From assembly GCF_016801865.2 (NCBI RefSeq), contig NC_068939.1, forward strand, positions 153,766,240 to 153,830,239: a stretch of 64,000 nucleotides of DNA, written 5' to 3'. Source of the DNA: Culex pipiens pallens (lineage: Eukaryota; Arthropoda; Insecta; Diptera; Culicidae). Under the pieces are notes generated by a model. That model did no database searches and was not told the origin of the DNA. It saw only the letters and a list, made by a program, of their open reading frames with translations. A program made the translations under genes and the position numbers. Below are positions 23,795 through 35,909 of the stretch, one piece after another. Within the stretch, counting starts at the first letter, position 1. Each line of letters starts with the position of its first letter.

Positions 23795-25642
23795 ATAAGG
23801 GTCATTCCTTCTGAAGTGTGCAAGAAAAAATGCAAATTTGAAAATTACCATCTCCGATTTTGCTCAAATTTGGCAGAGCTGTTGAGACTATCAAAACATG
23901 CAAAAATCCCGAATTTCTTCCAAATCGGACCACCCCCTCCATTTTTGTACCCTCCCAAAAAATCGACTTTTTGGCTATTTTTGAGCGAAACCCCTATCAT
24001 CGAACGACGATAACTCAGGAACTACAAATCATAGAGGGTCGGTCTTAAGCTCAATTTTGAAGGAAATTGGACGTAGAATCCATTTCCGTGATCAAAATTT
24101 AGATTAGCATATTTTTTCTACCTGTATTGCGCAATTGAAAACTTTAAATGGCCGTATCTCAAAACAGCCCTATTTATTTTTTTAAATTTGACCTCACCAT
24201 CGTATTTCCCGGCCAATTTTACATAAGAATCACTTATCGACAGAAAGGAATGTGTTTCGTTCCAGAGATATCGAATTTTAAAGTTTTAAGTATTTGAGAT
24301 TACCTAAATTAGCTTTATTCGCTGCATCTGCTAGAAGCACTCAGGCGCGCTGATCAATAACTGCTACCTGGTTATTTATTGAAATAAGATTTAATCCCAA
24401 AAAATCATTAGCAAATTAGCAAATTAGGACAGAGCAAGAACGACACGCAATACAGGTCAGAATGGAATTCCCGCAGAGCTAGCAGGAAATTGCAATTGAT
24501 CTTGTAAGTAACACTTAAGAAAAAGTGTACGAAACATTATCCTGTTAAAAATTATGAATTGACATGAATAACACTCTCTTGAAGCATGATTAAGGAGGAG
24601 GATTTCTGGAAAGTATAAAACTGAAAAATGTAAGAAAATCACAAAGATTAATCTGATTAATTACCTGATGAAGATCAAATTCAGTTGTGTTGATTTCGAC
24701 ACTGTCCGAAGAATAATCTTTTTTGTTTGTCAATCATTTCGAAATCTTGGAAAACGATACAGCTGCTGGTTTTGTTTTTGAAATTAAATTTACCAGAATT
24801 GAAAGAAATCATAAATTTTTCAGATGAAACAGGCTCACAATATAAAAATCGGTTTAATATGATCAATCTTTCAAACCGTAAGGCAGATTTTGAGGTTTTT
24901 GCTGAATGGCACTATTTCGCTACCGCACATGGCAAAAGCTCTAGAACCCATGAGAATTATTTCATCTACTACAGCCAGATCTACATTTGTTCTCGCTTCA
25001 AATAGAAGAAGAAATAAAAGAAATAATTTGATAAAGTGAGAGGAAATGAGGAATTAGGAAAAATATAAAAATAATAGATAAATAATGATAATTTTTTGAA
25101 AATTGTATTTAAAAAACGGTATAGCATGTGCAAATAAATATTAAAAGTTCAAATTTTACATAATATGGTTCAATGACACTAAGATCAGGAAAAACAGTGC
25201 ATTAAAAATTACCCAATAAATATTCCTTAAACAAAAAACAGATTGTTCAAGGTATTGATTATCTCAAAATCGTATAAAATTATAAAAATAATTCATCTTA
25301 CAGTACCCCAGGTAGCAATTATTGATCAGAACGACTGAGTTCTTCTAGCAGATGCGGCGATGTAGGTAATCTCAAATACTTAAAACTTTAAAATTCGATA
25401 TCTCTGGAACGAAACATATTCCTTTCTGTCGATAAGTGATTCTTATGCAAAATTGGCCGGGAAATACGATGGTGAGGTCAAATTTTAAAAATAAATTGGG
25501 CTGTTTTGAGATACGGCCATTTAAAGTTTTCAATTGCGCAATACAGGTAGAAAAAATGCTAATCTAAATTTTGATCACGGAAATTGATTCTACGTCCAAT
25601 TTCCTTCAAAATTGAGTCTAAGACCGACCCTCTATTGATTTG

Positions 25643-26195
25643 TGTGTGTGTGTGTGTGCAACCAACCAAACGGGACCACGCGGTCGCTTCTTACAAATTG
25701 AGTTGTTTCCATGTATTTTTTTAGATCTACATTCTATACATGCAAATAACTCGCATAGGCATTTGGAAGGTGTTAGCTCTGCCGAGCTTCGGTGACCCAT
25801 TTCTACGCTGGCTAGCCGAGCGCGAGGTACTTCAGCTTTATCGACAAGCCCCGCCCTGAAGAACGTTTGGACCAATCGGATTCAAACGTTATTTAGAACT
25901 TCCGACCCCTTGTCAAATGGAAAAGGACCCAGCGCGTATATAGTTGATAGTAACAGTATTCCTAATTCCAGTCATAGCTTACCAAGTCGCGATGGCCTAG
26001 TGGTTAGCATTTTTGCTTACCAATCCAAAGGACGGGGGATCGAACCCCGACTCGTGCGACTTTGATTTTTCGTTCATGTTCAGAGTTTCAAGATTTATAT
26101 TTCCTACACTTTCTCGTTGGGAGCAGATGGGAATCGAACCCAGGACCATTCGCTTACAAAGCGAACACCGTAACCAGTCAGCCACGGCCGCTCCC
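25643..26195. mobile_element. Insertion with two convergent tRNA-like modules
   Basis: Splits the right arm of the foldback element: the arm reads GACCGACCCTCTATTGATTT before it and TTATCGTTCGAAGATAGGGG after it. The uninterrupted left arm shows the continuous version. It starts with a GT run, then about 330 bp of mixed sequence, then tRNA-like modules at 25987-26061 (+) and 26122-26197 (-). Likely a tRNA-derived SINE or composite of two. Confidence 0.65.
25987..26061 (+). other. tRNA-like module (SINE head)
   Basis: GTCGCGATGGCCTAGTGGTT forms an acceptor strand and an A-box with D-loop. The T arm CGGGGGATCGAACCCCGA is intact and the 3' acceptor strand ends GCGAC. The anticodon arm is poorly paired, so a functional tRNA is unlikely. 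Confidence 0.6.
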
Positions 26196-26197
26196 TT
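26122..26197 (-). other. tRNA-Thr(UGU)-like module
   Basis: On the minus strand the acceptor GGGAGC pairs with GCTCCC. The anticodon stem TTCGC/GCGAA encloses TTTGTAA (anticodon TGT). The T arm is CTGGGTTCGATTCCCAT. The fold is nearly complete, but the position inside a nested repeat, facing another tRNA-like module 60 bp away, favours a SINE over a tRNA gene. Confidence 0.6.
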
Positions 26198-26365
26198 ATC
26201 GTTCGAAGATAGGGGTTTCACTCAAAAATCGCCAAAAAGTCGATTTTTCGGGAGGGTACAAAAATGGAGGGGGTGGTCCGATTTGGATGAAATTCGAGAT
26301 TTTTGCATGTTTTGATAGTCTCAACAGCAAATGGTGTTCCGCTTCAGGTGGAATGACCCATAAGT

Positions 26366-27374
26366 GGACCAAAGAAGTATACTTTTGAGTTACAGTGCAA
26401 AATGGAAGTTTTTTTTTCCTGGAAAGATTATTGTTTTAAGGAAATAAAACTATTCTAATAAGTACTTTTGTTACATTTTTTTACAGTGCCGTTTTCAAGT
26501 TATAAACTTTTTATGCTCAAATCTTCAACATATCAATTAAATTTAGTAACAGTTAAAAAAAACAGTAAATAATGTAACAAAATTCGGAAAAGCACGTGTC
26601 ACAAGTGTGCCTTGGAAGTGAAAATGGCTACAAAATACACAAGATACCCCAAGTAACATTTAAGGCTTTATCAGAGCTTTCACAACCGCTATAAAACCTA
26701 TCCGCCAACACCAACATTACAACCACTTTGTCGTTACAAACTCCCCAGAACCTCGATAAACCCCACTTAAAACCCAAAAGGACCTCCGCAAAAGGTTGTT
26801 ACGGCATATTTATAAAACTTACATAGGAGTTCAAGGCTTTACAACTGAATCCTAACAACCTCCTCAAAGCCCTTTTAAAACCTTTGATAAAACCTTGTTA
26901 GGAGTTAGGGAAAAATTATTTTTCATATGTCTTCTGACAAACCGATTTTAATCTGGCAAAAACTAAGTCTTCATCTTGCTAAATAATAAAAGGAGATGGT
27001 TTTCAAAAATGGCAAAGATGATATGATAAATATTAAGGGTAATTTAAATAATTTCAAAGCTTATTCCTCAAATTCAGCTGCGGTTGAAATTTTATCGATT
27101 AATGTGGGGGAGATAGAGCCAAAACAACAACTCGCTTCATCAATTTTTCAATATTTCTTTTGTAGTCACAGTTTTCAAAGATATTTTTTTACTCTCATTT
27201 TTTTGCAAAAATGTTAAAATTATTTTGGGACTTCTATGGCTATGCTTACCATGTCAGAAATTCATCATAATTTTGTGTTTTCGTCCAATTTTTATCAAAT
27301 TTATGCATTTTCTATTTTTTTACCAAGATGGCGGTCAATCACATTCAATCAGACCACGCGTTTAGCGCCATATT
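26366..27374. other. AT-rich sequence, possible left part of a larger element
   Basis: Contains a run of AAAACC/AACCTC-like phrases (about 26640-26920) that recur, partly inverted, at 29000-29420 and 29920-29990. The two might be halves of one older element of about 3.3 kb interrupted by 27375-28995 and 29422-29906. The candidate ends CCCCAAGTAAC (26648) and inverted CCCATGTAAACC (about 29990-30002) are only loosely similar. Confidence 0.3.
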
Positions 27375-28995
27375 TAGGGTAGGGTAGTCATCAATGAGAC
27401 ACTTTTGGTTTTCAACTTTCAAAGATTTTTCTCATTTTTTTATCAGCATTTTTTAATGAGTTTTTTGTTGCATTTTCTTTATTTTAATGTGTTCTAACAT
27501 TGACCAAAATATGAGATCAATCCGACATCTACAGCCAGAGTTATTCAACTGTCTCATTGTAGACGCACTTGGCAGGAACAATGAGACAGCTGGGGAACAA
27601 TGAGACACACTACGAAAATCACTTTTCTAGTAAAACATCATGTTTTGTATTGTTCCATTGCAGGTAACTTGCCTTGAACATTTTAGAGCAATTTTTCCAA
27701 CATGAAACTTTAATTAACAAAAGTTATACTAAAAAGTATTTAAATTTTGTAAAATTCGTATATTTATACCAAATAACTTTGTATTTTTGGTCAAATGAAG
27801 TTAAAACTCTAAAAAATATGCCAAAAATCACTTTTAATTCATGTTTTGAAAGATTTCCATAGATTTTGAAGAGTTTAAAGAAGAAAAATCAAAGTGTCTC
27901 ATTGTTACCCATGAGCTGCAATAAGTGGGGAACAATGAGACAGTCCTGTATACTGGGTATATTCTAAATTTTGGCCAAACCTAATGGAAGGACATTGTAG
28001 CCCAACTCAATCCTTATGGAACGTCGAAAGAAATTTGAAGAAATATTAGTTTTGGTGTTAATGGCAGCCTACGAGCGAAAAAGTAATTTTTGTCCATAAT
28101 TTACTTTTACACCCAAAATCAAACATTTATGAATAACTTTTCAAGGGAGCGTCCACAATAGCATGGTTCACGTTTCTATGAAAAAGACAAAAGTTGTTAT
28201 TTTGTCTTGCATCAACCGGAATTTCGTTTTTTTATGTCCCCAGAAGCACTCCTGAAAATTTGAGCCCATTTGGTAAGGTCTAGGAGCTCCAGTTTTAATT
28301 TGAAATTTATATGGGATTTTGATTTATTTTCCATGGGAAACTATCTTTTTTTACATTGTATTAGGATTTTTTTTATATAAATCGATGAAATGACTTGATT
28401 CTAATAGTAGGAGATAGGTTTTGAACTGGGGAACAACTTTGTAGAACATACCAACATGCTAGGAAGTGACCCTTTAAAGATACAGATACTTTTAGATGGT
28501 GGCCCACACAGTTAAGCCCCTTCAAAAGCCACCATCTAAAAGTATCTGTATCTTTAAAGGGTCACTTCCTAGCATGTTGGTATGTTCTACAAAGTTGTTC
28601 CCCAGTTCAAAACCTATCTCCTACTATAAGAATCAAGTCATTTCATCGATTTATAAAAAATAATCCTATTACAATGTAAAAAAAGATAGATCCCATATAA
28701 ATTTCAAATTAAAACTGGAGCTCCTAGACCTTACCAAATGGGCTCAAATTTTCAGGAATGCTTCTGGGGACATAAAAGAACAAAATTCCGGTTGATGCAA
28801 GACAAAATAACAACTTTTGTCTTTTTCATAGAAACGTGAACCACGCTAGTCCACAACCAAAGCCACTATAATGGCAGACGTGTGTCCAGTAGACACACCT
28901 TTCCCCCAAATATGAGCCTGATTGGTTGAAACTACGACTTGTGAGAGCCATTTTATCATTGTTCCCCGTGTCTCATTGATGACTTCTCTACCCTA
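27375..28995. mobile_element. TIR element with ATGAGACA motifs
   Basis: Left end TAGGGTAGGGTAGTCATCAA and right end (inverted) TAGGGTAGAGAAGTCATCAA form terminal repeats of about 28 bp. Inside, GGGGAACAATGAGACA or close forms recur at about 27572, 27592, 27885 (inverted), 27927 and 28966 (inverted). A long palindrome occupies 28150-28858. No transposase ORF is present and no target duplication is clear. Confidence 0.7.
28150..28858. mobile_element. Near-perfect palindrome nested in the 27.4-29.0 kb element
   Basis: Two arms of about 340 bp meet around a loop of about 25 bp near 28505-28530. CCACCATCTAAAAGTATCTG right of the loop mirrors CAGATACTTTTAGATGGTGG left of it. The arms are almost identical except for a deletion of about 24 bp in the right arm. 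A transcript would form a very long hairpin. Confidence 0.88.
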
Positions 28996-29421
28996 AGGAT
29001 TGCTATTTGGCTGCCTTAAATGCTCTTTTAGGAGCTTATGGTTTTAAGTGAGCTTTTTGCATGCCTAATGGCACTGGGCAGCTACAACATTTTTTTCATT
29101 AAATTATTTTTATTAGGTCCATTTCGGTACTGGGACCTGGTTAGGACCGAGTCGGCTTTTGTAATTACATTGTTCTTAATGCTAAGAGTAATTACAGAGG
29201 ATCTTGTGTGTAAATGTTAGTAGGAGGGGAGCCAAACAGCTACAACATCCTTGGTTTAAAAGAAGCATGCAATAAATCCGTTTGGCATGGCATTGCCATC
29301 TAGTTTTAAGCCTCTATTAAAACTTACTTAAAACCTTATTGAAAACCAGTTGGCTTTTGTTTTCACCGGGTTTTAGGTCCGAGGCATAAAACTTTGTTAG
29401 AACCTATTAATTAGCTCTTGC
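28996..29421. other. Mixed sequence, possible right part of an older element
   Basis: Contains phrases similar to 26640-26920 (GGTTTTAAG, AAAACCTTATTGAAAACC). A 60-codon frame at 29038-29220 has hydrophobic stretches but no recognisable family. Confidence 0.3.
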
Positions 29422-29906
29422 TTAGGCCGATGCAAATATTTTTCAAAGTTTTTGTCCCTCGGCTCGGACCGGGTTCGAGGGGGGGGGGGCAAAAAAATAA
29501 AAAAAAATAAAAATATTGAAATAACAAGCCATAGTTTCAACATTTGCACGGAAAACTTGTTTTAAAATGCATTTTACACTAGTTCAGTTGTTTTGCAATC
29601 ATTAGTTTTCAAAAAATGTAAAATTTGACGAAAACCAAAATTTTTGCGAAAAAAACTTTTTGCGATAATAAACATCGAAAATTTTCAAAAATTCAAATGA
29701 TTTTTAAATCAACCGAAACATGCTAAAAATGATTCTAAGCGCAGGGGAATGCATTCAAAATTAATTTCAACTGATTGCACTTAAATTTTCATTGAAATAC
29801 ATATTAGAGTTTTTTAAAAAAATATTTTTTTTGCCCCCTGATTTTTTGAGCCAACTTTGAAGGGGGGGGGGACAAAAACTTAAAATAAAATTTGTACCAG
29901 CCTTAT
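29422..29906. mobile_element. MITE family M1, copy 2
   Basis: Ends TTAGGCCGATGCAAATATTT and (inverted) TAAGGCTGGTACAAATTTTA, with a G homopolymer near each end followed by GACAAAAACTT-type sequence. Same family as 1319-1790. The two copies differ mainly in the homopolymer lengths and central part. Confidence 0.75.
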
Positions 29907-30006
29907 TGGTTGCGGTGAATGCTCAAACAAAACAATTAAGCAATCAAGATGCTACCATGAAACCTTAATAAAACTAGGTGGTTACTAGTCGGTTTACATG
30001 GGATAG

Positions 30007-30600
30007 ACAATTTTGGATCTGCTGTGAAATTATTCATCCACAACAATGTGGATCCGACCTTTGGTTACTTAGTTGCTGAGCAAATTTCTAAATCACTGCT
30101 AACATTTAAAAAGGGCGTTATAACAAGTTAAATAAAAACGTCCGTCATGCGATATTACGCAAAAATTGCAACTTTTGGTCCACCAAAGTGAAATAAAAAG
30201 TCGGGATTTTTTATTCGGTGAAGTCTGTTACAACTTTTCCGAAGATACCAAATCGATCCGAAATTCCCTTTGCAAGATACGGATTTTCGAACCTATGTAG
30301 AGCACTATTGTACGGACAGCTTCTAAGTGTGTTAGCAGAAACCATTGATGCAAATTGACTTCTTTGGATGTAAGGAATAGATGGAAAAAAGTTTTAACAA
30401 CTTTGTTTAAGTCTTCAGAGTGATCCAAGTTAAACCTGACAAGTTTTCAACCACTCGAAGAAAAAAAATCTGTAAGATTGTTTTTAAATCTCCACCGATT
30501 TTGCTCATAATTTAAATAATTTTGCTCTGAGTTGAGAATTCTTAAGATTTGTTTAGAAGACTGAGCACCACAACCTTCCCCGTTAAGCAAACCCAATTAA
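30007..30600. other. Repeat relics
   Basis: A CCGAAGATACCAAATCGAT segment at about 30240 recurs as related text at about 48858 and, inverted, at about 58355. It is probably the remains of a common foldback family whose ends are lost here. No gene seen. Confidence 0.35.
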
Positions 30601-32030
30601 ATTCCGTAAGTACACTGGAACCACGCACTAACGTGTCATCTCAGAAGTAGCAGCACCAGCTATTCTCGTTCCCAATTCCCGCAACGTAATCGTGTGTAAA
30701 TCATAATAAAAGATATTATACACGCCCATAATTTCTCCCAGATTTCTATCAGTCATACTTTCAGCTTCTTCTGCCTCCCAGTCGTTCTTTCCCCTACTTC
30801 CCAGTCGTTCTTTCTAACAGAAAAAAACGACGACGACGCAGCATTTAAAAGAACTGCCCTCCTCTAATCGCACACTCTCATGACTTTATGCTAACGCGTA
30901 CGCCAGAAGCCTCGCACGTATAATAAAACGCCATAAAAACTTTACTCCACGCGTACGTCTGTGTCTCTGCGTCTGTGTTGCTTATCAACACTGTAATTTA
31001 AATCTCGCGCGACCCAATGAGCTTGAACGGGTCTCGCGCTGAGGTTAGGTCCCTTATTAAGGGGCCCATTTTCACCAGCACTCTCTGCGCGTTAAGTCGG
31101 TTCAGAGTTGGTTGAACACCACTGCACTCGACGTGGACAGAAGAAGGAAAAGGCCAATCAACGCCGCTACTTTGCGTACGAACTAAAGGGCAGTCCGATT
31201 AAGACCATCTACGCCTGGCCCGCAAATGGGTCTTCCAACGGAAAAAAAACTGGACTAAGCCAGGTTCTGCGCACGGTACCGTTATGATTGGATATCTATT
31301 AAGGGGGGCCACTCTGTGCTACCGAAGAACGCCAACAGTTTTGCACCTCTCGTGAGGTGAACACGTGCTGAATGCTTTTAAACTGATGTGGTCCAAAATT
31401 ACTGCCAGCTCAGCGAGATTACGATCCAGAACGCGGAGTTCACGAAAAAAACGACGTAAACAAAGAACTTCCCCTGCGCGCAAGATGCGAAATTCCACAT
31501 AAATTACGTAAGCCGTATTTGTGTCATTTTTCAAACCTAGCCGTCATGATTAACGCCCGTTCACTGCACAAAGGTGCACAGGGCGCGAATGCATCGTTGG
31601 GAGATCAACGGAACACTTGCACTCGCGGAGACTCCTTTGTAATGTTGCGGTATTCCGTACTGCTGCCACCGCCAAATAGCAGGACGGATCCGTGAGGGGG
31701 AAAGTTCTGCGGAACAGAAATATTGCACACATTTATTTTTAATCACACTCTGCAAGTTGAGAAATGTGAGGGGGATGTCACCCAAGTACATCTGGAAAGT
31801 GTGATGGAATTGTGCTCTTCCGCCGAAGAGATGTCCCCCATCTGTTCTGACAGGAGTGCAGCGAAAAGTGAGCTCGTTTTAGAACTATTGCTGTAGATTT
31901 CTTAGCTCAACTCATCAATCGGTAGAACTTCCGGACACTTTAATCAATACACATGATGACGAGTTGATAGTCTACAGCGTCTACTAGAAAATAAACCGTA
32001 AAAAAAGTATAATTGAGAAGAACTTGGTAT
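30601..32030. other. GC-richer single-copy island 3
   Basis: Single-copy-looking sequence with CpG-rich parts (31000-31330). No coding exon recognised. Several CATAA/TTTATG-type strings occur at 30690-30950 (CATAATAAAAG, CCCATAAT, ACTTTATGC, TAATAAAACGCCATAAAAA), the sort of AT core bound by Caudal or posterior Hox proteins. A regulatory role is speculative. Confidence 0.4.
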
Positions 32031-32521
32031 GTTACAGACAGGGCTGTGGAGTCGGGTCTTATTTCAAACGACTCCGGCCTACCAACTCTAGCCGATAGTT
32101 AGCAAAAAAATCTTACTTACGAATAAAATTAAAAGTCATGAGAAAATTCTTACCGGATGAATAGTATTTGAAAAATACATTGAAATTCTATCAATGTTAT
32201 CCCAATTTATGGCATTTATTTTTTTTTCTGCGATTTTTAAAGATAAACACTTTAAGATTTATGCAGAGAAATTGTAAACATTAAGGCAATCAATATATTT
32301 AATATATTCAATGACTATTTCAAAATCAGTCGCACCTTTTTTATATATTTTTTTCAGTTTCAAATATTTGCAACACGACACTTAGATAGTTTTGGTATTT
32401 ACATACAAAATGAACATGTTGAGTACCAAATAAAAGATTGATACAATAGTTGATACTTTGTATAGTTATACTGTCAGTTTACAAATGTTTTAAAAAAGGT
32501 TTAATTTTGAAAGTACTAGTA

Positions 32522-32878
32522 CACAGCAAAAAAAGATAGTAATTCAACTGCGTGTAAAAGGCCTGGGTTTAAAATAAATTTTGCATTATTTTATGAAATT
32601 TTATGTAATATTACACTCTGAAATATGTAGCCCATCAGTATGGCAAACCTACTTGACCGAAATGTCAAGCTCATATATGCGTTTATCCGGTCCATTCTTA
32701 ATCGGTTTGATGGCCGAGTGGGCAAAGGCGCCAGTCCTTACTGTTAGTACCGGGTTTGAATCCTGTCGATTGCAGCTTTTTTTTGTGTTTACAAAAAATG
32801 TACATGCAGTGTGTAATATTAAGTGTCTTTTTTGACATTACTTTTGCATGCGATTTTTCTATCGGATTTTTTGCTGTG
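32522..32878. mobile_element. Small TIR element carrying a tRNA-like module
   Basis: Ends CACAGCAAAAAAAGATAGT and (inverted) CACAGCAAAAAATCCGATAG. Inside, 32705-32775 reads GATGGCCGAGTGGGCAAAGG followed by B-box GGGTTTGAATCC, a class II (Leu/Ser-type) tRNA-like sequence. A DNA-transposon-like outline with a pol III promoter inside is unusual. The ends could belong to a MITE into which a SINE inserted. Confidence 0.5.
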
Positions 32879-32981
32879 CAGTGAATCTTTATTTTTTAAC
32901 GATTTCCAAATACAGTGAATCTATTTTTTTCATAGAAATGTCTTTATTATGCACCTCATTACATTTTTTTTGGAAAAAATA

Positions 32982-33673
32982 TCATTCCAGGTCAACTGAG
33001 TCCACTTTTGGACTCGACCTTCACCGATTTGGACCAAACTTGGAGGGAACTTTCGATAGTTAACAGAAATCTCAAGTTTGGTGCTGATTGGACCATTCCT
33101 CTATTTTTGGCACAGCCCTCTTTTTAACGATTTTCTAAAAAAAATTTTTTTCTTTTAATCATAGCTTTGCAAATATTTTAGCAAAAGATTTTCTACAGGT
33201 TGTATTTTATAGAAAATTGTCCAAGAAATTCGATAAAAATAAAATGTTAATCCTCAAATGCCCACTAATATTATATTTTCACGTTTTAAGTATTAACATT
33301 CAAAATAAGTATTAACAAATGAAAATTTAAAGAATGGGTGAAAACTGAATTTTAATACTTAAAACGTTAAAATATAATTTTAGTGATCATTTAAGGGAGA
33401 AATTTTTATTTTTATTTAATTTCTTGGACAATTTTCTATTAAATTCAACCTGTAGAAAGTCTTTTGCTCAAATAGTTGCAAAAGTTATGATTAAAAGAAT
33501 TTTTTTTTAATAAATCGTCAAAAAGAGGGCGGTGCCAAAAATAGAGGGATGGTCCAATCACCATCAAACTTGGGATTTCAATTAACTATCAATAGATGAA
33601 CTTTCCCTCTATGTTTGGTCCAAATCGGTCAAGGTCGAGTCCAAAAGTGTACTCAGTTGGCCTGGAATGATCC
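32982..33673. mobile_element. Foldback element inside the hAT-like element
   Basis: Left arm ATTCCAGGTCAACTGAGTCC faces right arm ACTCAGTTGGCCTGGAAT. Mirrored inner blocks include CTACAGGTTGTATTTTAT/ATTCAACCTGTAGAAAG and TCACGTTTTAAGTATTAA/TTTTAATACTTAAAACGT. Arms are about 320 bp with moderate divergence and a short loop near 33310-33340. Confidence 0.82.
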
Positions 33674-34073
33674 ATATTTTTTATTTTTTTATGTTTATCT
33701 TTAAAAATTTTAAACAAGATAAAATTTTTGTTGAAGCAAATAAAATTTTAAATATATGCAAATTTGAGATTATTTTAAGTGTTGATAATATTAGCAATGG
33801 CTTAAATACTGAAAAATTAAATTTTCACAAAATTGGTATTTTTTTCTATTATTAAAAATTAAAAATTATAAAAAATCTAAACATTTTGAAAAGTTTTGGA
33901 ATTTTGAGAATTGTTGAGAGTTTTTCGTAATATCAAAAATTTGAAATTTTAAAAGAATCTTCAGAACTTTTAGATTTTTTAAAACTTTTTTAACTTTTAT
34001 AATTTACTAAAAACTTAAAATCTAGATTAGATTAGATAAGAGAAAATTTGGAGTTGTTTTGAAGGTCCTATAA

Positions 34074-35296
34074 CAGGGGTGCCCAAAGTATGGCCCGCGG
34101 GCCAAACGTGGCCCGCGAGGTGATATTTTGTGGCCCGCGGACCCATTTTGAATGATCATGTAATGGCTCGTTGACCACTTGTAAAGTGATTTTATACTTT
34201 TTCAAAATTAAGGTTTATTTTAAGATTTTTTAAGCTAATCTTTTTTATTTTTTTATTAATAAAAAATATCTTATGATTTATCAATATTCTGATCCTCACT
34301 TTAGGATTATAATTATATTATTTAGGAAATAATTTGTTCCAAATATTTTGTAATTAAAACAATTTCACACGTTTCAATGTGAGTGAAACTAGTAAATATC
34401 GTCAAAACATTTATCAAATTTTTTTAGAAATATCAAAAAAACGTTCAAGTTTGTCTTAGGAAGAATTCTGTAATAGTTGCAAAGATAAAAGTTGTTTGAC
34501 CCTTTCATAAACTGACCCTCAAACTTACATTGTACTTCCTTAGGGATTCGAACTCATTACAGTTAGATAACGAATCTGATTGACTATCAACTGATTCCGG
34601 CAGACAAATTGTGGAAATCTGAGAATCAAGTTTGCAGCAAATATTTAACAAAGCTTTCGTCGATCAACTCACCCCTCCACCATTATTAAAAAAATGGCTC
34701 GAAAGCCAGGAGCAAAAATATATTTTCAAACAACTTAAAAAATGAAATTTAAGTGCATTTAGCTGAAATTAATTAAATAAGCATTCCTTTGCATTTAAAA
34801 TCATTTGAGCATGTTTGGGTTTATTAAAAATAATTTGAATTTTAGTAAATTTTCGATGAAATAAATAAATGTTGTTTCGCTTTTTTTTTTGAAAATAATT
34901 ATTGTAGGTTAACTATACGGAAGCTTTCATCATTTTCTAAAAGTTTTTCATTAGCCACACTTAACTTATAGATGAATTGTTCAACATGTAATGTCACCAC
35001 CATTTTCAAAATATAAAAACAAAACTTATTTTTTTTTTAAAAAAACAAGTACATTCAGCTAAAAACTTTTTTTTTTTCAAATACCAGAAACAACAAAATC
35101 AACAATACCGATAGAAACCAGTTATTTTGTGGTTTCTATTATTTTGAATACACTTTTTTTTAAATAACAGAAATGTAATCTTTTACATTAAAATAACGTA
35201 ATTCATTTTTTTCAACAACCTTTTTTGTATATTTGGCCCGCAAGCTCATTTGAGCTTTAAATTTGGCCCGGCCTCCAAAAACTTTGAGCACCCCTG
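34074..35296. mobile_element. hAT MITE family H1, copy 1
   Basis: TIRs CAGGGGTGCCCAAAG and CTTTGAGCACCCCTG, with subterminal GGCCCGCGGGCC and TTTGGCCCGGCC. The 8-bp target duplication TCCTATAA is at 34066-34073 and 35297-35304. 1223 bp, no transposase. Copy 2 is at 53323-54511. It inserted into the non-coding interior of the 5.4-kb hAT-like element, so it is younger than that element. Confidence 0.93.
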
Positions 35297-35909
35297 TCCT
35301 ATAAGGTATTGTGTTTTATATGTTTATTAGACCTTTAAAAAACTCTGGAAATATTTCGAAAATTAGATTTTTTATTTGATTTAAATTTCTTTAAAATTAA
35401 TTTTAAATTTTCAATCTTTAAAATTTTAAAAAAGTTTGAATTTGTAGTATTTAGACTATTTTTTAAATATTTTTGTTAATAATATCACAAAATTTGATTC
35501 CGAAATATTTTCAGAACCAGACCAATTTTAGGAATTAAAAAAACTTTTCGATTTTTTTCAATTTTTTTGAATTTTTGGAAATTATTTAAAAGACTTATAG
35601 AATTTGATTTAGATTTAGTAGAATTTAGAATTATCGATTAAATAGAATTTTCAAATATTTTAGAGATATTCATAATAAAATAAAAAAAAATTGAATAGTC
35701 CTGCAAATTTTTGGAATTTCGGAATGTTGCTACGATGATTTCAAACTTATTATATTTAAAAAAAAACATATGAATGTACTTCTTTTGCAACAAGAGTTTG
35801 ATACAATTTGGTCAAATTTGAATTGAAAGAATACATAAACACAGGCAAAAAGAGGCAGAAATTTTTGAGTACGCAACCACAAATGTTTTTCTATTTTTTG
35901 AGTTATGAC

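Larger units (their letters stand above)
23795..26365. mobile_element. Foldback element with nested tRNA-like insertion
   Basis: Arms of about 550 bp (23795-24360, and 25305-26365 minus its insertion) are near-identical in reverse. The outer ends are ATAAGGGTCATTCC and GGAATGACCCATAAG. Inner parts include GGAAATTGGACGTAGAAT (left) and ATTCTACGTCCAATTTCC (right). The loop, about 24360-25300, is AT-rich and unrecognised. The right arm is broken at about 25643-26195 by a younger element. Confidence 0.85.

Noticed and set aside
26122..26197. Functional tRNA-Thr gene
   Set aside because: The fold is good, but it lies within a nested repeat insertion opposite a second tRNA-like module, so a SINE origin is more likely.
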